Made by a program: the position numbers and the translations under genes. Under the pieces are notes generated by a model. The model had not been told where the DNA came from. It saw nothing but the letters and a program-made list of their open reading frames with translations, and did no database searches. 6,280 nt of DNA, taken from contig CAMCQW010000119.1 of the NCBI GenBank assembly GCA_945877045.1, positions 1-6,280 of the forward strand. Reading direction: 5' to 3'. Positions 1-6,280 of this stretch are shown piece by piece; the stretch's first letter is position 1, and each line of letters opens with the position of its first letter. Source of the DNA: Chryseobacterium gleum. GTDB lineage: Bacteria; Bacteroidota; Bacteroidia; Flavobacteriales_D; Crocinitomicaceae.

Positions 1-1794
1 AAAGTATTTGAAAATAAACAGGTAACTGTTTCAATTACTGATCAAGAAAATTGCAGTCGCTATTGCTCCGCCGTTATTGAAAATGTAAGCGTTGGCGACT
101 CACCAGAATGGTTAAAAATTGCCTTGCAATCAATCGGACTAAAACCAATAAATAATGTCGTAGACGTAACTAATTATGTTATGCATGAGTTGGGGACACC
201 ATTGCATGCATTTGATGCAGCTGCACTTTCCGGAGAAATAAAGGTTCGTCAAGCAGAAGTAAACGAAACCATCGTGACACTTGATGGCATTGAACGTAAA
301 TTAAAAGGAACTGAACTCGTTATCGCCAATGAAAAAGAAGCACTTTGTCTTGCTGGGATAATAGGAGGACAAAAAGCAGCGGTTTCCAACACTACATCAA
401 CACTATTTCTCGAATCAGCCTTATTTAATGCTGAAACGATTCGTAAAACAGCCAAAATACATAACTTAAATACCGATGCAAGTTTTAGGTTTGAACGTGG
501 TGTCGATCCAGACCTAACCTTTTTTGCCTTAAATCGGGCAATCGATTTGTTACTAGAAGTAACAGGTGGCCAACTAAGCCAAGGACCACATGATCTACTT
601 ATTCATGCGCCAAAAGTGAAAAAAATTGACATTGACATAGCGCAAATAAATAAATTAATTGGTATCCAACTTAGTGGTGAAGCCGTTGAAAAAATACTGC
701 TAAACCTTGATTTCCAAATCAATACTAAAAACGAATCTTGTTGGACAGTTACAGCGCCAAATTACAGAACCGATGTAAATCGAATGGCAGATGTAGCGGA
801 AGAAATCCTTCGAATTATTGGATTTAATTCGGTCCCAATTCCTGAAAAATTTCATTACGCCTTTACCCCTCCTCCAATTGTAACGAAGAACAATTGTGAA
901 AAACAAGTTAGTGAATTCTTAGTAGCCATAGGTTTTTCAGAGATAATGATGAATTCATTGAGCAAAGCATCCTACAGTGCCTATGTTCCCGAAGATGAGG
1001 AGCCAGTGAAAATCATGAATCCGTTGAGCAGTGAATTAAGCCAGATGAGGCAAACCCTAATTTTTGGCCTTTGTGAAACGATTGTCTACAATCAAAACAG
1101 ACAACAAAGTGATTTGAAATTGTTTGAATTTGGTGCTAGCTATCATAAAGTAAAGGATGCATACGTTCAAACCAATCAACTGGCGCTGTCAATTTCAGGA
1201 AAGCAAGAAGTTGAAAGCTGGAATAATGCTAAAAATACAAGTACTATTTTCACTTTAAAAGGAACTGTTTATTCTCTATTTGCGAGATTCAGTTTGGATG
1301 AAATATCAGAATCGTTTGTTGAAAATAGCCCTTACTTTTCGGAAAGCTTAACTTTCAGTATTCAAAACCAAGTAATCGCTGAAATTGGAACCCTAAAACA
1401 AGATTTAAAATCAAACTTTGGGATTAAAAACGATGTTTTTATAGCCATCATAAATTGGGACCTTCTCTTTGAATTCATCCAGAAGAAGACCATAGTGTTC
1501 AAAGAACTACCAAAAACATTTGAAGTAAGAAGAGATTTCTCATTGTTGCTGAATGAAACGACGAACTATCAAGAAATAGAACGCATCGCCTACCTATCTG
1601 AAAAAACGCTTCTTAAAAAAGTAAATTTATTCGATGTGTACGAGGGCGATAAATTAGAGAATGGCAAAAAATCTTACGCCGTTTCGTTTCACTTTCAAGA
1701 TCTTGAAAAGACACTAACAGATCAAGTAATCGATACTTGTATGGAGAGGATTAGAAAAAACCTAGAAAAAGAATTGGGAGCGAACTTACGTTAA
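1..1794 (+). CDS. pheT: Phenylalanine--tRNA ligase beta subunit, 5'-truncated by the window edge
   Basis: This is the beta chain of the cytoplasmic alpha2-beta2 enzyme that charges tRNA-Phe. The frame is open from base 1, so the TTG at 124 is internal. 597 residues are present; bacterial PheT is usually about 800, so roughly 200 N-terminal residues (tRNA-binding fold, B1 and start of the core) lie outside. Fragment residues about 20-170 are the B3/B4 editing domain, with GTPLHAFD (His69), GIIGG (119-123), ESALF (Glu138) and SFRFERGVDP (161-170). About 207-280 is the B5 domain ending in an acidic DVAEEILRIIGF stretch. About 290-495 is the catalytic-core-like domain, and 500-597 is the C-terminal ferredoxin-fold anticodon-binding domain (FRRDFSLL-like start, FDVYEG, SFHFQD). 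The editing motifs look intact. The stop codon is three bases from the end of the converging gene. The identification is secure. Confidence 0.97.
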   Translation, partial: KVFENKQVTVSITDQENCSRYCSAVIENVSVGDSPEWLKIALQSIGLKPINNVVDVTNYVMHELGTPLHAFDAAALSGEIKVRQAEVNETIVTLDGIERKLKGTELVIANEKEALCLAGIIGGQKAAVSNTTSTLFLESALFNAETIRKTAKIHNLNTDASFRFERGVDPDLTFFALNRAIDLLLEVTGGQLSQGPHDLLIHAPKVKKIDIDIAQINKLIGIQLSGEAVEKILLNLDFQINTKNESCWTVTAPNYRTDVNRMADVAEEILRIIGFNSVPIPEKFHYAFTPPPIVTKNNCEKQVSEFLVAIGFSEIMMNSLSKASYSAYVPEDEEPVKIMNPLSSELSQMRQTLIFGLCETIVYNQNRQQSDLKLFEFGASYHKVKDAYVQTNQLALSISGKQEVESWNNAKNTSTIFTLKGTVYSLFARFSLDEISESFVENSPYFSESLTFSIQNQVIAEIGTLKQDLKSNFGIKNDVFIAIINWDLLFEFIQKKTIVFKELPKTFEVRRDFSLLLNETTNYQEIERIAYLSEKTLLKKVNLFDVYEGDKLENGKKSYAVSFHFQDLEKTLTDQVIDTCMERIRKNLEKELGANLR

Positions 1795-1797
1795 ATC

Positions 1798-2166
1798 TTA
1801 ATTGATACTGTTTAAAAACCGCTCTAGATTAATATTATTTACCAGGTCATCTGCTCCTAAAATCAATATTGATCGGCATTTATTTCGCTCAATCCATAAT
1901 TCCAAGTTGGATATTCCTACAGAAAGCGTACCGTTGATGTCAATATGTAGAATTGGTTTCTGTAACTTATCAAATTGAACACGTAAATCAGAAACATCTT
2001 GTGTTAGAATTTGATTTTGGTTAAAGATTAACAAACTATCGATGGATATTATGTCTAAATTTTTATCCGCCAATTGAACTAAATCATTACAATTACTTGT
2101 AGCCCAAGGCGTAATAAAATTAGAAAATTTTTTGTTTGCCTTTAAAATAATACGATCAACTAACAT
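1798..2166 (-). CDS. Hypothetical protein, 122 residues, Rossmann-like beta-alpha pattern
   Basis: I do not recognise this family. The frame also allows a TTG start at 2187 (129 residues), but that TTG lies inside an exact TATATTTG promoter box, so the ATG at 2166 is chosen. No signal peptide or membrane segment is visible. From about residue 38 the protein alternates hydrophobic strands and helices: LDIISIDSLLIFN (38-49), an amphipathic helix (about 57-69), KPILHIDING (70-79), a helix containing LELWIERNK (88-96) and RSILILGADD (98-107). This suggests a small alpha/beta fold of the Rossmann type, likely cytoplasmic. The strand order weakly recalls the C-terminal half of YpsA/molybdenum-carrier-like proteins, but their glycine-rich N-terminal motif is missing, so this is only a guess. 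It is the last of four minus-strand genes, 54 bases downstream of the decarboxylase, and converges on pheT with a 3-base gap. Confidence 0.75.
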   Translation of the reverse strand: MLVDRIILKANKKFSNFITPWATSNCNDLVQLADKNLDIISIDSLLIFNQNQILTQDVSDLRVQFDKLQKPILHIDINGTLSVGISNLELWIERNKCRSILILGADDLVNNINLERFLNSIN

Positions 2167-2184
2167 TAATTTAATATAAGGGTC

Positions 2185-2192
2185 CAAATATA
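2185..2192 (-). promoter_or_regulatory. Bacteroidota -7 promoter box for the small hypothetical gene
   Basis: The minus strand reads TATATTTG, an exact match to TAnnTTTG. It ends 18 bases before the ATG at 2166, which would give a leader of roughly 10-14 bases. No TTG is present at the expected -33 distance, so the promoter may be weak. It lies in the 54-base gap after the decarboxylase stop codon and would let the last gene be transcribed on its own. Confidence 0.5.
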
Positions 2193-2220
2193 GTAATTTA
2201 AAGAGATTAATTACCTATTA

Positions 2221-3624
2221 TTATTTTATGGCATTATAACCTAAAATCTGTAAATAATCCAATGCTGTCTGTTCTTGACTAAACATCGAAGTTTCAATTT
2301 TACCGTCCTCATCACGGTTAATAAGAATATGCTTTGGTTCCGGAATAAGGCAATGCTTCAATCCTCCAAATCCTCCAATGGTTTCTTGGTATGCTCCTGT
2401 ATTAAAGAATCCAATAAACAATTCTTTATTCTTATCAAATTTTGGTAAGTATATAGCATTGGAATGCTGTTCAGAGTTATAATAATCATCGCTATCGCAT
2501 GTTAAGCCACCCAGTAAAACACGCTCATAATCATCATTCCATCGATTAATAGGCAGCATGATGAAACGCTGATTGATGGCCCAGGTATCTGGCAAATTAG
2601 TCATAAAGGAAGAGTCAATCATGTTCCACTTTTCTCGGTCATTTTGTTGCTTTTGATGAAGAATGCTAAAAATTGCACCACCACTTTCACCAACTGTAAA
2701 CGAACCAAACTCAGTCACGATATTGGGTTCAGGAATATCGTTATCGGTACAAACACGCTTTACCTGTGTCAGGATCTCCCGCACCATATAGGCATAATCA
2801 AAATCGAAGGCCAGGGATTTTTTGATGGGGAAACCACCACCAATGTTTAACGAATCTAATTCCGGACAAATCTTTTTTAAATCGCTATAGATCCGTAAAC
2901 ATTTGGTTAACTCATTCCAATAATAGGCTGTATCGTTAATACCCGTATTAATAAAAAAGTGCAACATTTTAACCTTAACCCTTGGATTTTCTTGTAGAAT
3001 CGCCTTGTAAAAAGGGACAATCTCCCGGTAGCGTATACCCAAGCGGGACGTATAAAATTCAAACTTGGGTTCTTCCTCCGATGCAATTCGAATTCCAATA
3101 TTAATTTCCCGATCTGTAAGAGAGAGAATTTGATTTAATTCATCGGTATTATCTACAACAGGAATAACTTGCACATGATCAAGATTCATCAATTTAACCA
3201 TGTTATCAAGGTATAATTTTGGTTTGTATCCATTACAAATAACAAACTTCCCTTTTTCGAATTTCCCCTCTTCGATTAATTTTAGCACGATATCTATATC
3301 AAAAGCAGAAGATGTTTCGATATGTACATCATTCTTCATGACCTCATCAAGCACGAAAGAAAAGTGATTACTTTTGGTACAATAGGAATAATGGTATTTT
3401 CCAGTGTAGCCTAAATTATTGATCGCTTCCCTAAACCAGCCCTTTGCGCGTTGAATATTATTTGAAATCTGAGGTAGATAATTAAACTTTAAGGGAGTAC
3501 CGTATTCATTAATCAAACGCATTAAATCAATTCCATGAAAAAATAAACGATCTTCTCGCAAATTAAATTCATTTTGTGGGAAATCAAATGTTTGGTCAAT
3601 TAAATCAATGTATCTTGTTCTCAT
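2221..3624 (-). CDS. speA: Arginine decarboxylase-type PLP enzyme (Orn/DAP/Arg decarboxylase family 2, short form)
   Basis: Likely a cytoplasmic PLP-dependent decarboxylase making agmatine from arginine, the first step of polyamine synthesis. It has 467 residues and starts with ATG. The N-terminal part is an alanine-racemase-type barrel: the probable Schiff-base lysine is Lys84 in YCTKSNH, and the glycine loop is GGGFP (262-266). The C-terminal beta domain has GLTCDSDD (373-380, Cys376) and GAYQE (410-414). These CDSD and GAYQE signatures are those of biosynthetic SpeA rather than ornithine or diaminopimelate decarboxylase. Proteobacterial SpeA is about 630-660 residues, so this form lacks that enzyme's extra insertions. 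Two cofactor-site positions look changed: the usual FHxGS appears as FFINT (Phe224 for His) and EPGR/ESGR as EFGS (Ser308 for Arg). It follows the arsC-like gene by 20 bases. No agmatinase is adjacent. Family is sure; arginine as substrate is likely but not proven. Confidence 0.8.
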   Translation of the reverse strand: MRTRYIDLIDQTFDFPQNEFNLREDRLFFHGIDLMRLINEYGTPLKFNYLPQISNNIQRAKGWFREAINNLGYTGKYHYSYCTKSNHFSFVLDEVMKNDVHIETSSAFDIDIVLKLIEEGKFEKGKFVICNGYKPKLYLDNMVKLMNLDHVQVIPVVDNTDELNQILSLTDREINIGIRIASEEEPKFEFYTSRLGIRYREIVPFYKAILQENPRVKVKMLHFFINTGINDTAYYWNELTKCLRIYSDLKKICPELDSLNIGGGFPIKKSLAFDFDYAYMVREILTQVKRVCTDNDIPEPNIVTEFGSFTVGESGGAIFSILHQKQQNDREKWNMIDSSFMTNLPDTWAINQRFIMLPINRWNDDYERVLLGGLTCDSDDYYNSEQHSNAIYLPKFDKNKELFIGFFNTGAYQETIGGFGGLKHCLIPEPKHILINRDEDGKIETSMFSQEQTALDYLQILGYNAIK

Positions 3625-3639
3625 TTACAGTCAGTTATC

Positions 3640-3669
3640 CAAGGTTATTTTTCCAGTTCAGCGATCAAA
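3640..3669 (-). promoter_or_regulatory. Possible internal promoter for the decarboxylase gene
   Basis: On the minus strand, TTTG (3669-3666) is followed after 18 bases by TAACCTTG (3647-3640), one mismatch from TAnnTTTG. The -7-like element overlaps the arsC-like stop codon and ends 15 bases before the decarboxylase ATG, similar to the 17-20 bases seen at the exact boxes here. The mismatch falls in the conserved TTTG part, so this could be chance; read-through from the promoter at 4010-4037 is the simpler explanation. Confidence 0.3.
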
Positions 3670-3989
3670 TTTTCAAGCGGTCTAGCGACCACTGCATTCG
3701 CCCCCAATTCAACGATTGGACGTTGAATAAGTTTCGGATTTTTCAATAATATATCAATAATTTCATCCTCACTCAGATCTTTACCTTTAAGCAGCGATTT
3801 AAAGGCCAATTCATTTTTACGTACTATATCCAAAACTGGCACATTTAATTTCGATAGTAGCGCAAGAAACTCTTCCTTTGAAAATGGTTCTGATAAATAA
3901 TTTCGTACCTCAAATGGTATTTTTTCATCTTTCAAATAAGCTAAGGCGCACCTGCTTTTTGAACAACTAGGATTATGATAAATAATCAT
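3645..3989 (-). CDS. arsC: ArsC/Spx-family thioredoxin-fold reductase (arsenate reductase-like)
   Basis: A small cytoplasmic protein of the glutaredoxin-dependent ArsC family, which reduces arsenate to arsenite through a cysteine intermediate. Starting at the ATG at 3989 it has 114 residues; a TTG six bases upstream would add two, but the ATG gives the usual MIIYHNPSC beginning. The N-terminal motif YHNPSCSKSR carries the catalytic cysteine (Cys9), with a second cysteine at 14. Three arginines match those that hold the oxyanion in E. coli ArsC: Arg57 (VRKNE), Arg90 (QRPIV) and Arg103 (ARPLE). The length is nearer to the short YfgD-like branch than to 141-residue plasmid ArsC, so true arsenate reduction is uncertain and a general redox role is possible. 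No arsR, arsB or acr3 is nearby. It is followed after 20 bases by the decarboxylase and has its own promoter. Confidence 0.88.
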   Translation of the reverse strand: MIIYHNPSCSKSRCALAYLKDEKIPFEVRNYLSEPFSKEEFLALLSKLNVPVLDIVRKNELAFKSLLKGKDLSEDEIIDILLKNPKLIQRPIVELGANAVVARPLENLIAELEK

Positions 3990-4009
3990 CTTCAAGGGCT
4001 TTTGGACGG

Positions 4010-4037
4010 CAAAGGTACAGATTCAATCGGATTCCAA
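4010..4037 (-). promoter_or_regulatory. Bacteroidota-type promoter for the arsC-like and decarboxylase genes
   Basis: The minus strand has TTG (4037-4035), a 17-base spacer, then TACCTTTG (4017-4010). This matches the TTG / TAnnTTTG architecture of the Bacteroidota primary sigma factor and is the best-formed promoter in the window. The box ends 20 bases before the ATG at 3989, giving a short leader. It sits in the 56-base gap after the dioxygenase stop codon, so the arsC-like gene and probably the decarboxylase can be expressed without the dioxygenase. Confidence 0.65.
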
Positions 4038-4045
4038 TAATTATC

Positions 4046-4795
4046 CTAATAAATCCTTAATAAATTAGCGAGTTTTCGGGTCAAATATGAAAAAGGAATC
4101 AACAGAATTGCGATGCCATTCACTAGCCACTGGGGCCATTTATAAATAAAAGAGAAAATCGTTGCCCGTTTTTGAAGAAATAAGGAAGTGAGTACCACCG
4201 AGGTAATCCATGTTCTTTTAGCTGTATATGCAGGTCTTAACACATCCATCAATAATATAATGCGCTCCTCCTGGGTGGCATTAAATGAGTCATGCACGTA
4301 GGCATCCATAAAAACAAGCCACTTACCTTGCTCCCATGTACGTTCTTGGTCTTTCACTTTAATGCCACAAGAAGGCAAACCTGCCGGTACTTTCAAACCA
4401 AAATGACAACGATATACCGAATTAGTATCCCCGCAATGAGGAATTATTTTTGAATCAGGCCCCAAAAAATTAAAAGAAAGAGTAGTAATTTCTGGATACT
4501 TTAACATTATCGCGCTTGTAATGGGAAAATTCTTTCTGTTTTTTCGAAATTCTAGATCCCACCATCGGAGGGAAATGGTACGATACCCTTTGCTTGTATC
4601 AACCATAGCACTTTTAAAATAGGGTTTCGGTGCATTACTTGCTAGATAATGCTGTAATTCCAGATAAATCCCTTCGTAATTCTCCTCAAAATCTTTCGCC
4701 CAAGGAAAATTACTTGGCGTTTGAAATGCTTCCTCGCTCCCTTTGTAATCAAAAGAAAAATCAAATAAACTGAACCAAATTTTATGGACTGACAT
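4046..4795 (-). CDS. Aspartyl/asparaginyl beta-hydroxylase-family dioxygenase with C-terminal hydrophobic tail
   Basis: A 249-residue Fe(II)/2-oxoglutarate dioxygenase of the family that includes mammalian AspH and the lipid A hydroxylase LpxO. The core motifs align with AspH by spacing: PHCGDTN (119-125) holds the first iron-binding His120, with Gly122 at the position where AspH lacks the usual Asp ligand; YRCHFGL (128-134) supplies Arg129 for 2-oxoglutarate and His131; WEQGKWLVFMDAYVHDSFN (154-172) holds the second iron ligand His168; Arg178 lies ten residues later, as in AspH, to bind the 2-oxoglutarate carboxylate. The active site therefore looks complete. After the LLMDVLRP end of the core, residues about 195-238 have two hydrophobic stretches (195-208, 223-238) followed by RK, suggesting membrane association. 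There is no N-terminal signal or anchor. The substrate is unknown; a lipid or membrane-linked target is possible. ATG at 4795 is the only start before Met64. Confidence 0.88.
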   Translation of the reverse strand: MSVHKIWFSLFDFSFDYKGSEEAFQTPSNFPWAKDFEENYEGIYLELQHYLASNAPKPYFKSAMVDTSKGYRTISLRWWDLEFRKNRKNFPITSAIMLKYPEITTLSFNFLGPDSKIIPHCGDTNSVYRCHFGLKVPAGLPSCGIKVKDQERTWEQGKWLVFMDAYVHDSFNATQEERIILLMDVLRPAYTAKRTWITSVVLTSLFLQKRATIFSFIYKWPQWLVNGIAILLIPFSYLTRKLANLLRIY

Positions 4796-4799
4796 ACGA

Positions 4800-4807
4800 C
4801 AAAGATA
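4800..4807 (-). promoter_or_regulatory. Bacteroidota -7 box immediately before the dioxygenase start
   Basis: The minus strand reads TATCTTTG, an exact TAnnTTTG. It ends only four bases before the ATG at 4795, so a start site at the usual distance would fall on or next to the start codon and give a leaderless or nearly leaderless mRNA. A T-rich TTTTT run, not a clean TTG, occupies the -33 area. It may be the real promoter or a chance match. Confidence 0.4.
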
Positions 4808-4851
4808 AGGCGCTTTACCCGTTGTTAAAAACTACTTATTTTAAATACATT

Positions 4852-4877
4852 TTGAGGCCAAATTCTTATTACTTTTG
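4852..4877 (+). promoter_or_regulatory. Bacteroidota-type promoter for the UvrD-like helicase gene
   Basis: TACTTTTG (4870-4877) matches TAnnTTTG and ends 17 bases before the ATG at 4895. A TTG (4852-4854) precedes it with a 15-base spacer, slightly shorter than the usual 17 or more. It lies in the 99-base divergent region shared with the dioxygenase promoter and points toward the helicase. Confidence 0.5.
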
Positions 4878-4894
4878 AATACACAGAAACAATC

Positions 4895-6280
4895 ATGTCA
4901 TATCTTGAAGAATTAAACGAAAGCCAACGCATAGCGGTCGAAAATATATTTGGCCCTACCATGGTGATCGCAGGTGCAGGATCCGGTAAAACAAGGGTGC
5001 TAACCTACCGAATTGCGCACATGTTACAAAACGATGTTGATCCCTTTAACATTTTATCACTAACATTTACGAATAAAGCCGCCAAGGAAATGTCCGAACG
5101 GATTAGTAAAATTTGTGGTGGACAAGAAGCGAAGAATATTACCATGGGTACCTTCCATTCAGTATTCGCAAAAATTCTACGCTACAATGCCGATCGAATA
5201 GGCTTTCCTACCAACTTTACAATTTACGATACCCAAGACAGTAAAAGTCTGATAAAAGATATCATTAAAGAAAATAGCTTAGACGATAAAACATACAAAG
5301 CAAGTAGTGTCTTTGGAAGAATTTCCGCTGCCAAGAACAACCTGGTTTCCCCTGAAGCATATGCATCCAATGATGATATACAATTAGAAGATAAAATGTC
5401 AAAAAGACCAGAAATCGGACGGATTTACCGCGTTTATGCTAACCGATGTCAAAAAGCGGGTGCCATGGACTTCGATGACTTGCTTTATTTCACGAATATA
5501 TTACTGAGAGATTTTCCAGATGTCCTTCAACATTACCAACACAAGTTTAGATATATATTGGTTGATGAGTATCAAGATACAAATTACGCACAATATTTAA
5601 TCGTAAAAAAAATTGCAGCTGCCTATGAAAACATATGCGTAGTAGGAGATGATGCCCAGAGTATCTACTCTTTTCGTGGGGCAAACATCAAAAACATTTT
5701 AAATTTTAGACAAGATTATCCTGATTTTAAACTTTTCAAATTAGAACAAAATTACCGTAGCACAAAAAACATTGTTGAAGCAGCAAACAGTGTCATTAAA
5801 AAAAACAAGGATCAAATCAATAAAAAGGTCTGGACAGATAACAAGGTAGGTAACAAAATAAACGTTGTTCGTACCTTGACAGATAACGAAGAAGGAAGAG
5901 TTATCAGCACTAAAATTTTTGATTTAAAGCAATCCGTATCGCCGACTTATAATGATTTTGCCATCTTGTATCGAACCAACAAGCAATCAAGATCCTTCGA
6001 GGAATCGCTACGGAAGTTAAATATCCCCTACAAAATTTATGGAGGTATCTCCTTCTATCAACGTAAAGAAATCAAAGATTTGCTTTCCTATTTTAGATTA
6101 GCTGCCAATCCAAGGGATGAAGAAGCCCTGAAGCGTGTTATTAATTATCCAAAAAGAGCCATAGGAAAAACAAGCATCGAAAATATTATCATCAGCGCCA
6201 ATAAACACGGCGTAAGTATGTGGGATATAATCAATGATTTTCAAATGTATCCGGCTGATATAAACATGCCGACAAAAGCT
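4895..6280 (+). CDS. uvrD: UvrD/PcrA/Rep-type superfamily 1 DNA helicase, 3'-truncated by the window edge
   Basis: An ATP-dependent 3'-5' DNA helicase acting in nucleotide excision repair, mismatch repair and clearing of stalled forks. It starts at ATG 4895 with LNESQRIAV, the Q motif (Gln11). Visible helicase motifs are Walker A AGAGSGKT (26-33, Lys32), Ia LTFTNKAAKEM (56-66), Ib TFHS (86-89), II ILVDEYQDT (221-229, Asp224-Glu225), III VVGDDAQSIYSFRGA (249-263), IV LEQNYRS (283-289) and the IVa-type stretch YGGISFYQRKEIKDLLSYFRL (382-402, shown to about Leu402). The frame runs open to the last base after 462 codons. Family members are about 720-780 residues, so motifs V and VI and the C-terminal tail are missing here. 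Nothing indicates a RecB- or AddA-type nuclease, though the C-terminus cannot be seen. Telling UvrD from PcrA or Rep needs the remaining part. It is divergent from the dioxygenase. Confidence 0.93.
   Translation, partial: MSYLEELNESQRIAVENIFGPTMVIAGAGSGKTRVLTYRIAHMLQNDVDPFNILSLTFTNKAAKEMSERISKICGGQEAKNITMGTFHSVFAKILRYNADRIGFPTNFTIYDTQDSKSLIKDIIKENSLDDKTYKASSVFGRISAAKNNLVSPEAYASNDDIQLEDKMSKRPEIGRIYRVYANRCQKAGAMDFDDLLYFTNILLRDFPDVLQHYQHKFRYILVDEYQDTNYAQYLIVKKIAAAYENICVVGDDAQSIYSFRGANIKNILNFRQDYPDFKLFKLEQNYRSTKNIVEAANSVIKKNKDQINKKVWTDNKVGNKINVVRTLTDNEEGRVISTKIFDLKQSVSPTYNDFAILYRTNKQSRSFEESLRKLNIPYKIYGGISFYQRKEIKDLLSYFRLAANPRDEEALKRVINYPKRAIGKTSIENIIISANKHGVSMWDIINDFQMYPADINMPTKA

Noticed and set aside
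124..126. TTG as the start codon of the pheT reading frame
   Set aside because: The same frame is open to base 1 and the upstream residues (RYCSAVI, SPEWLK) are typical of the PheT B3/B4 domain, so the gene simply enters from outside the window.
2644..2850. Open frames opposite or inside the decarboxylase gene (also 2907-3098) and inside pheT (249-455, 700-906)
   Set aside because: They overlap strongly recognised genes, have low-complexity or unnatural composition and no family motifs, so they are shadow frames.
4020..4036. Short direct repeat GATTC-AATCG-GATTCC before the arsC-like gene
   Set aside because: The repeated unit is only five bases and lies within the promoter spacer, too little to call an operator.
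3645..4045. An arsenic-resistance operon
   Set aside because: Only an ArsC-like reductase is present. No regulator or exporter gene accompanies it, and short ArsC-fold proteins are common outside such operons.
4825..4844. Inverted repeat TTAAAA / TTTTAA in the divergent intergenic region, a possible operator
   Set aside because: The arms are only six A/T bases with an eight-base spacer and do not extend; chance occurrence is likely in A+T-rich DNA.
1..6280. Mobile elements, CRISPR arrays, tRNA/rRNA genes or riboswitches
   Set aside because: No transposase or integrase frame, no spaced repeats, no tRNA-like cloverleaf sequence and no intergenic space large enough for a riboswitch were seen on either strand.

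Overview
The window looks like a piece of a Bacteroidota chromosome, probably of the Sphingobacteria/Flavobacteria type. The DNA is visibly A+T-rich. No start codon has a convincing Shine-Dalgarno sequence. Four of the six genes have an exact TAnnTTTG box, the -7 element of the Bacteroidota housekeeping sigma factor, just upstream of the start codon. The genes are mostly housekeeping or metabolic. I see no mobile element, CRISPR array, RNA gene or obviously foreign segment, and no stretch over 300 bases without a gene.

Layout: (1) bases 1-1794, plus strand: the 3' three-quarters of pheT, the phenylalanyl-tRNA synthetase beta chain, cut off by the left edge. (2) Bases 1798-4795, minus strand: four genes in a row. 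In transcription order they are an aspartyl/asparaginyl beta-hydroxylase-family dioxygenase with a hydrophobic tail, an ArsC/Spx-fold reductase, a short fold-type III PLP decarboxylase of the arginine decarboxylase type, and a small unidentified protein with a Rossmann-like pattern. The last gene converges on pheT with only 3 bases between the stop codons. (3) Bases 4796-4894: a 99-base divergent intergenic region with one promoter box facing each way. (4) Bases 4895-6280, plus strand: the first 462 codons of a UvrD/PcrA/Rep-type DNA helicase, cut off by the right edge.

How the genes work together: pheT and uvrD are independent core genes of translation and DNA repair. The four minus-strand genes share a direction, but individual promoter boxes suggest they are not one strict operon. 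The closest pair is arsC-like and arginine decarboxylase (20-base gap), possibly cotranscribed from a well-formed promoter at 4010-4037. Neither has its usual pathway partner here: there is no agmatinase beside the decarboxylase and no arsR or arsenite pump beside arsC.

The most useful second-look items are the regular spacing of promoter boxes to start codons, which corrects two apparent TTG starts to internal ATGs; the possible leaderless dioxygenase mRNA; the decarboxylase with changed cofactor-pocket residues; and the unidentified small protein. I found no convincing new multi-gene system.
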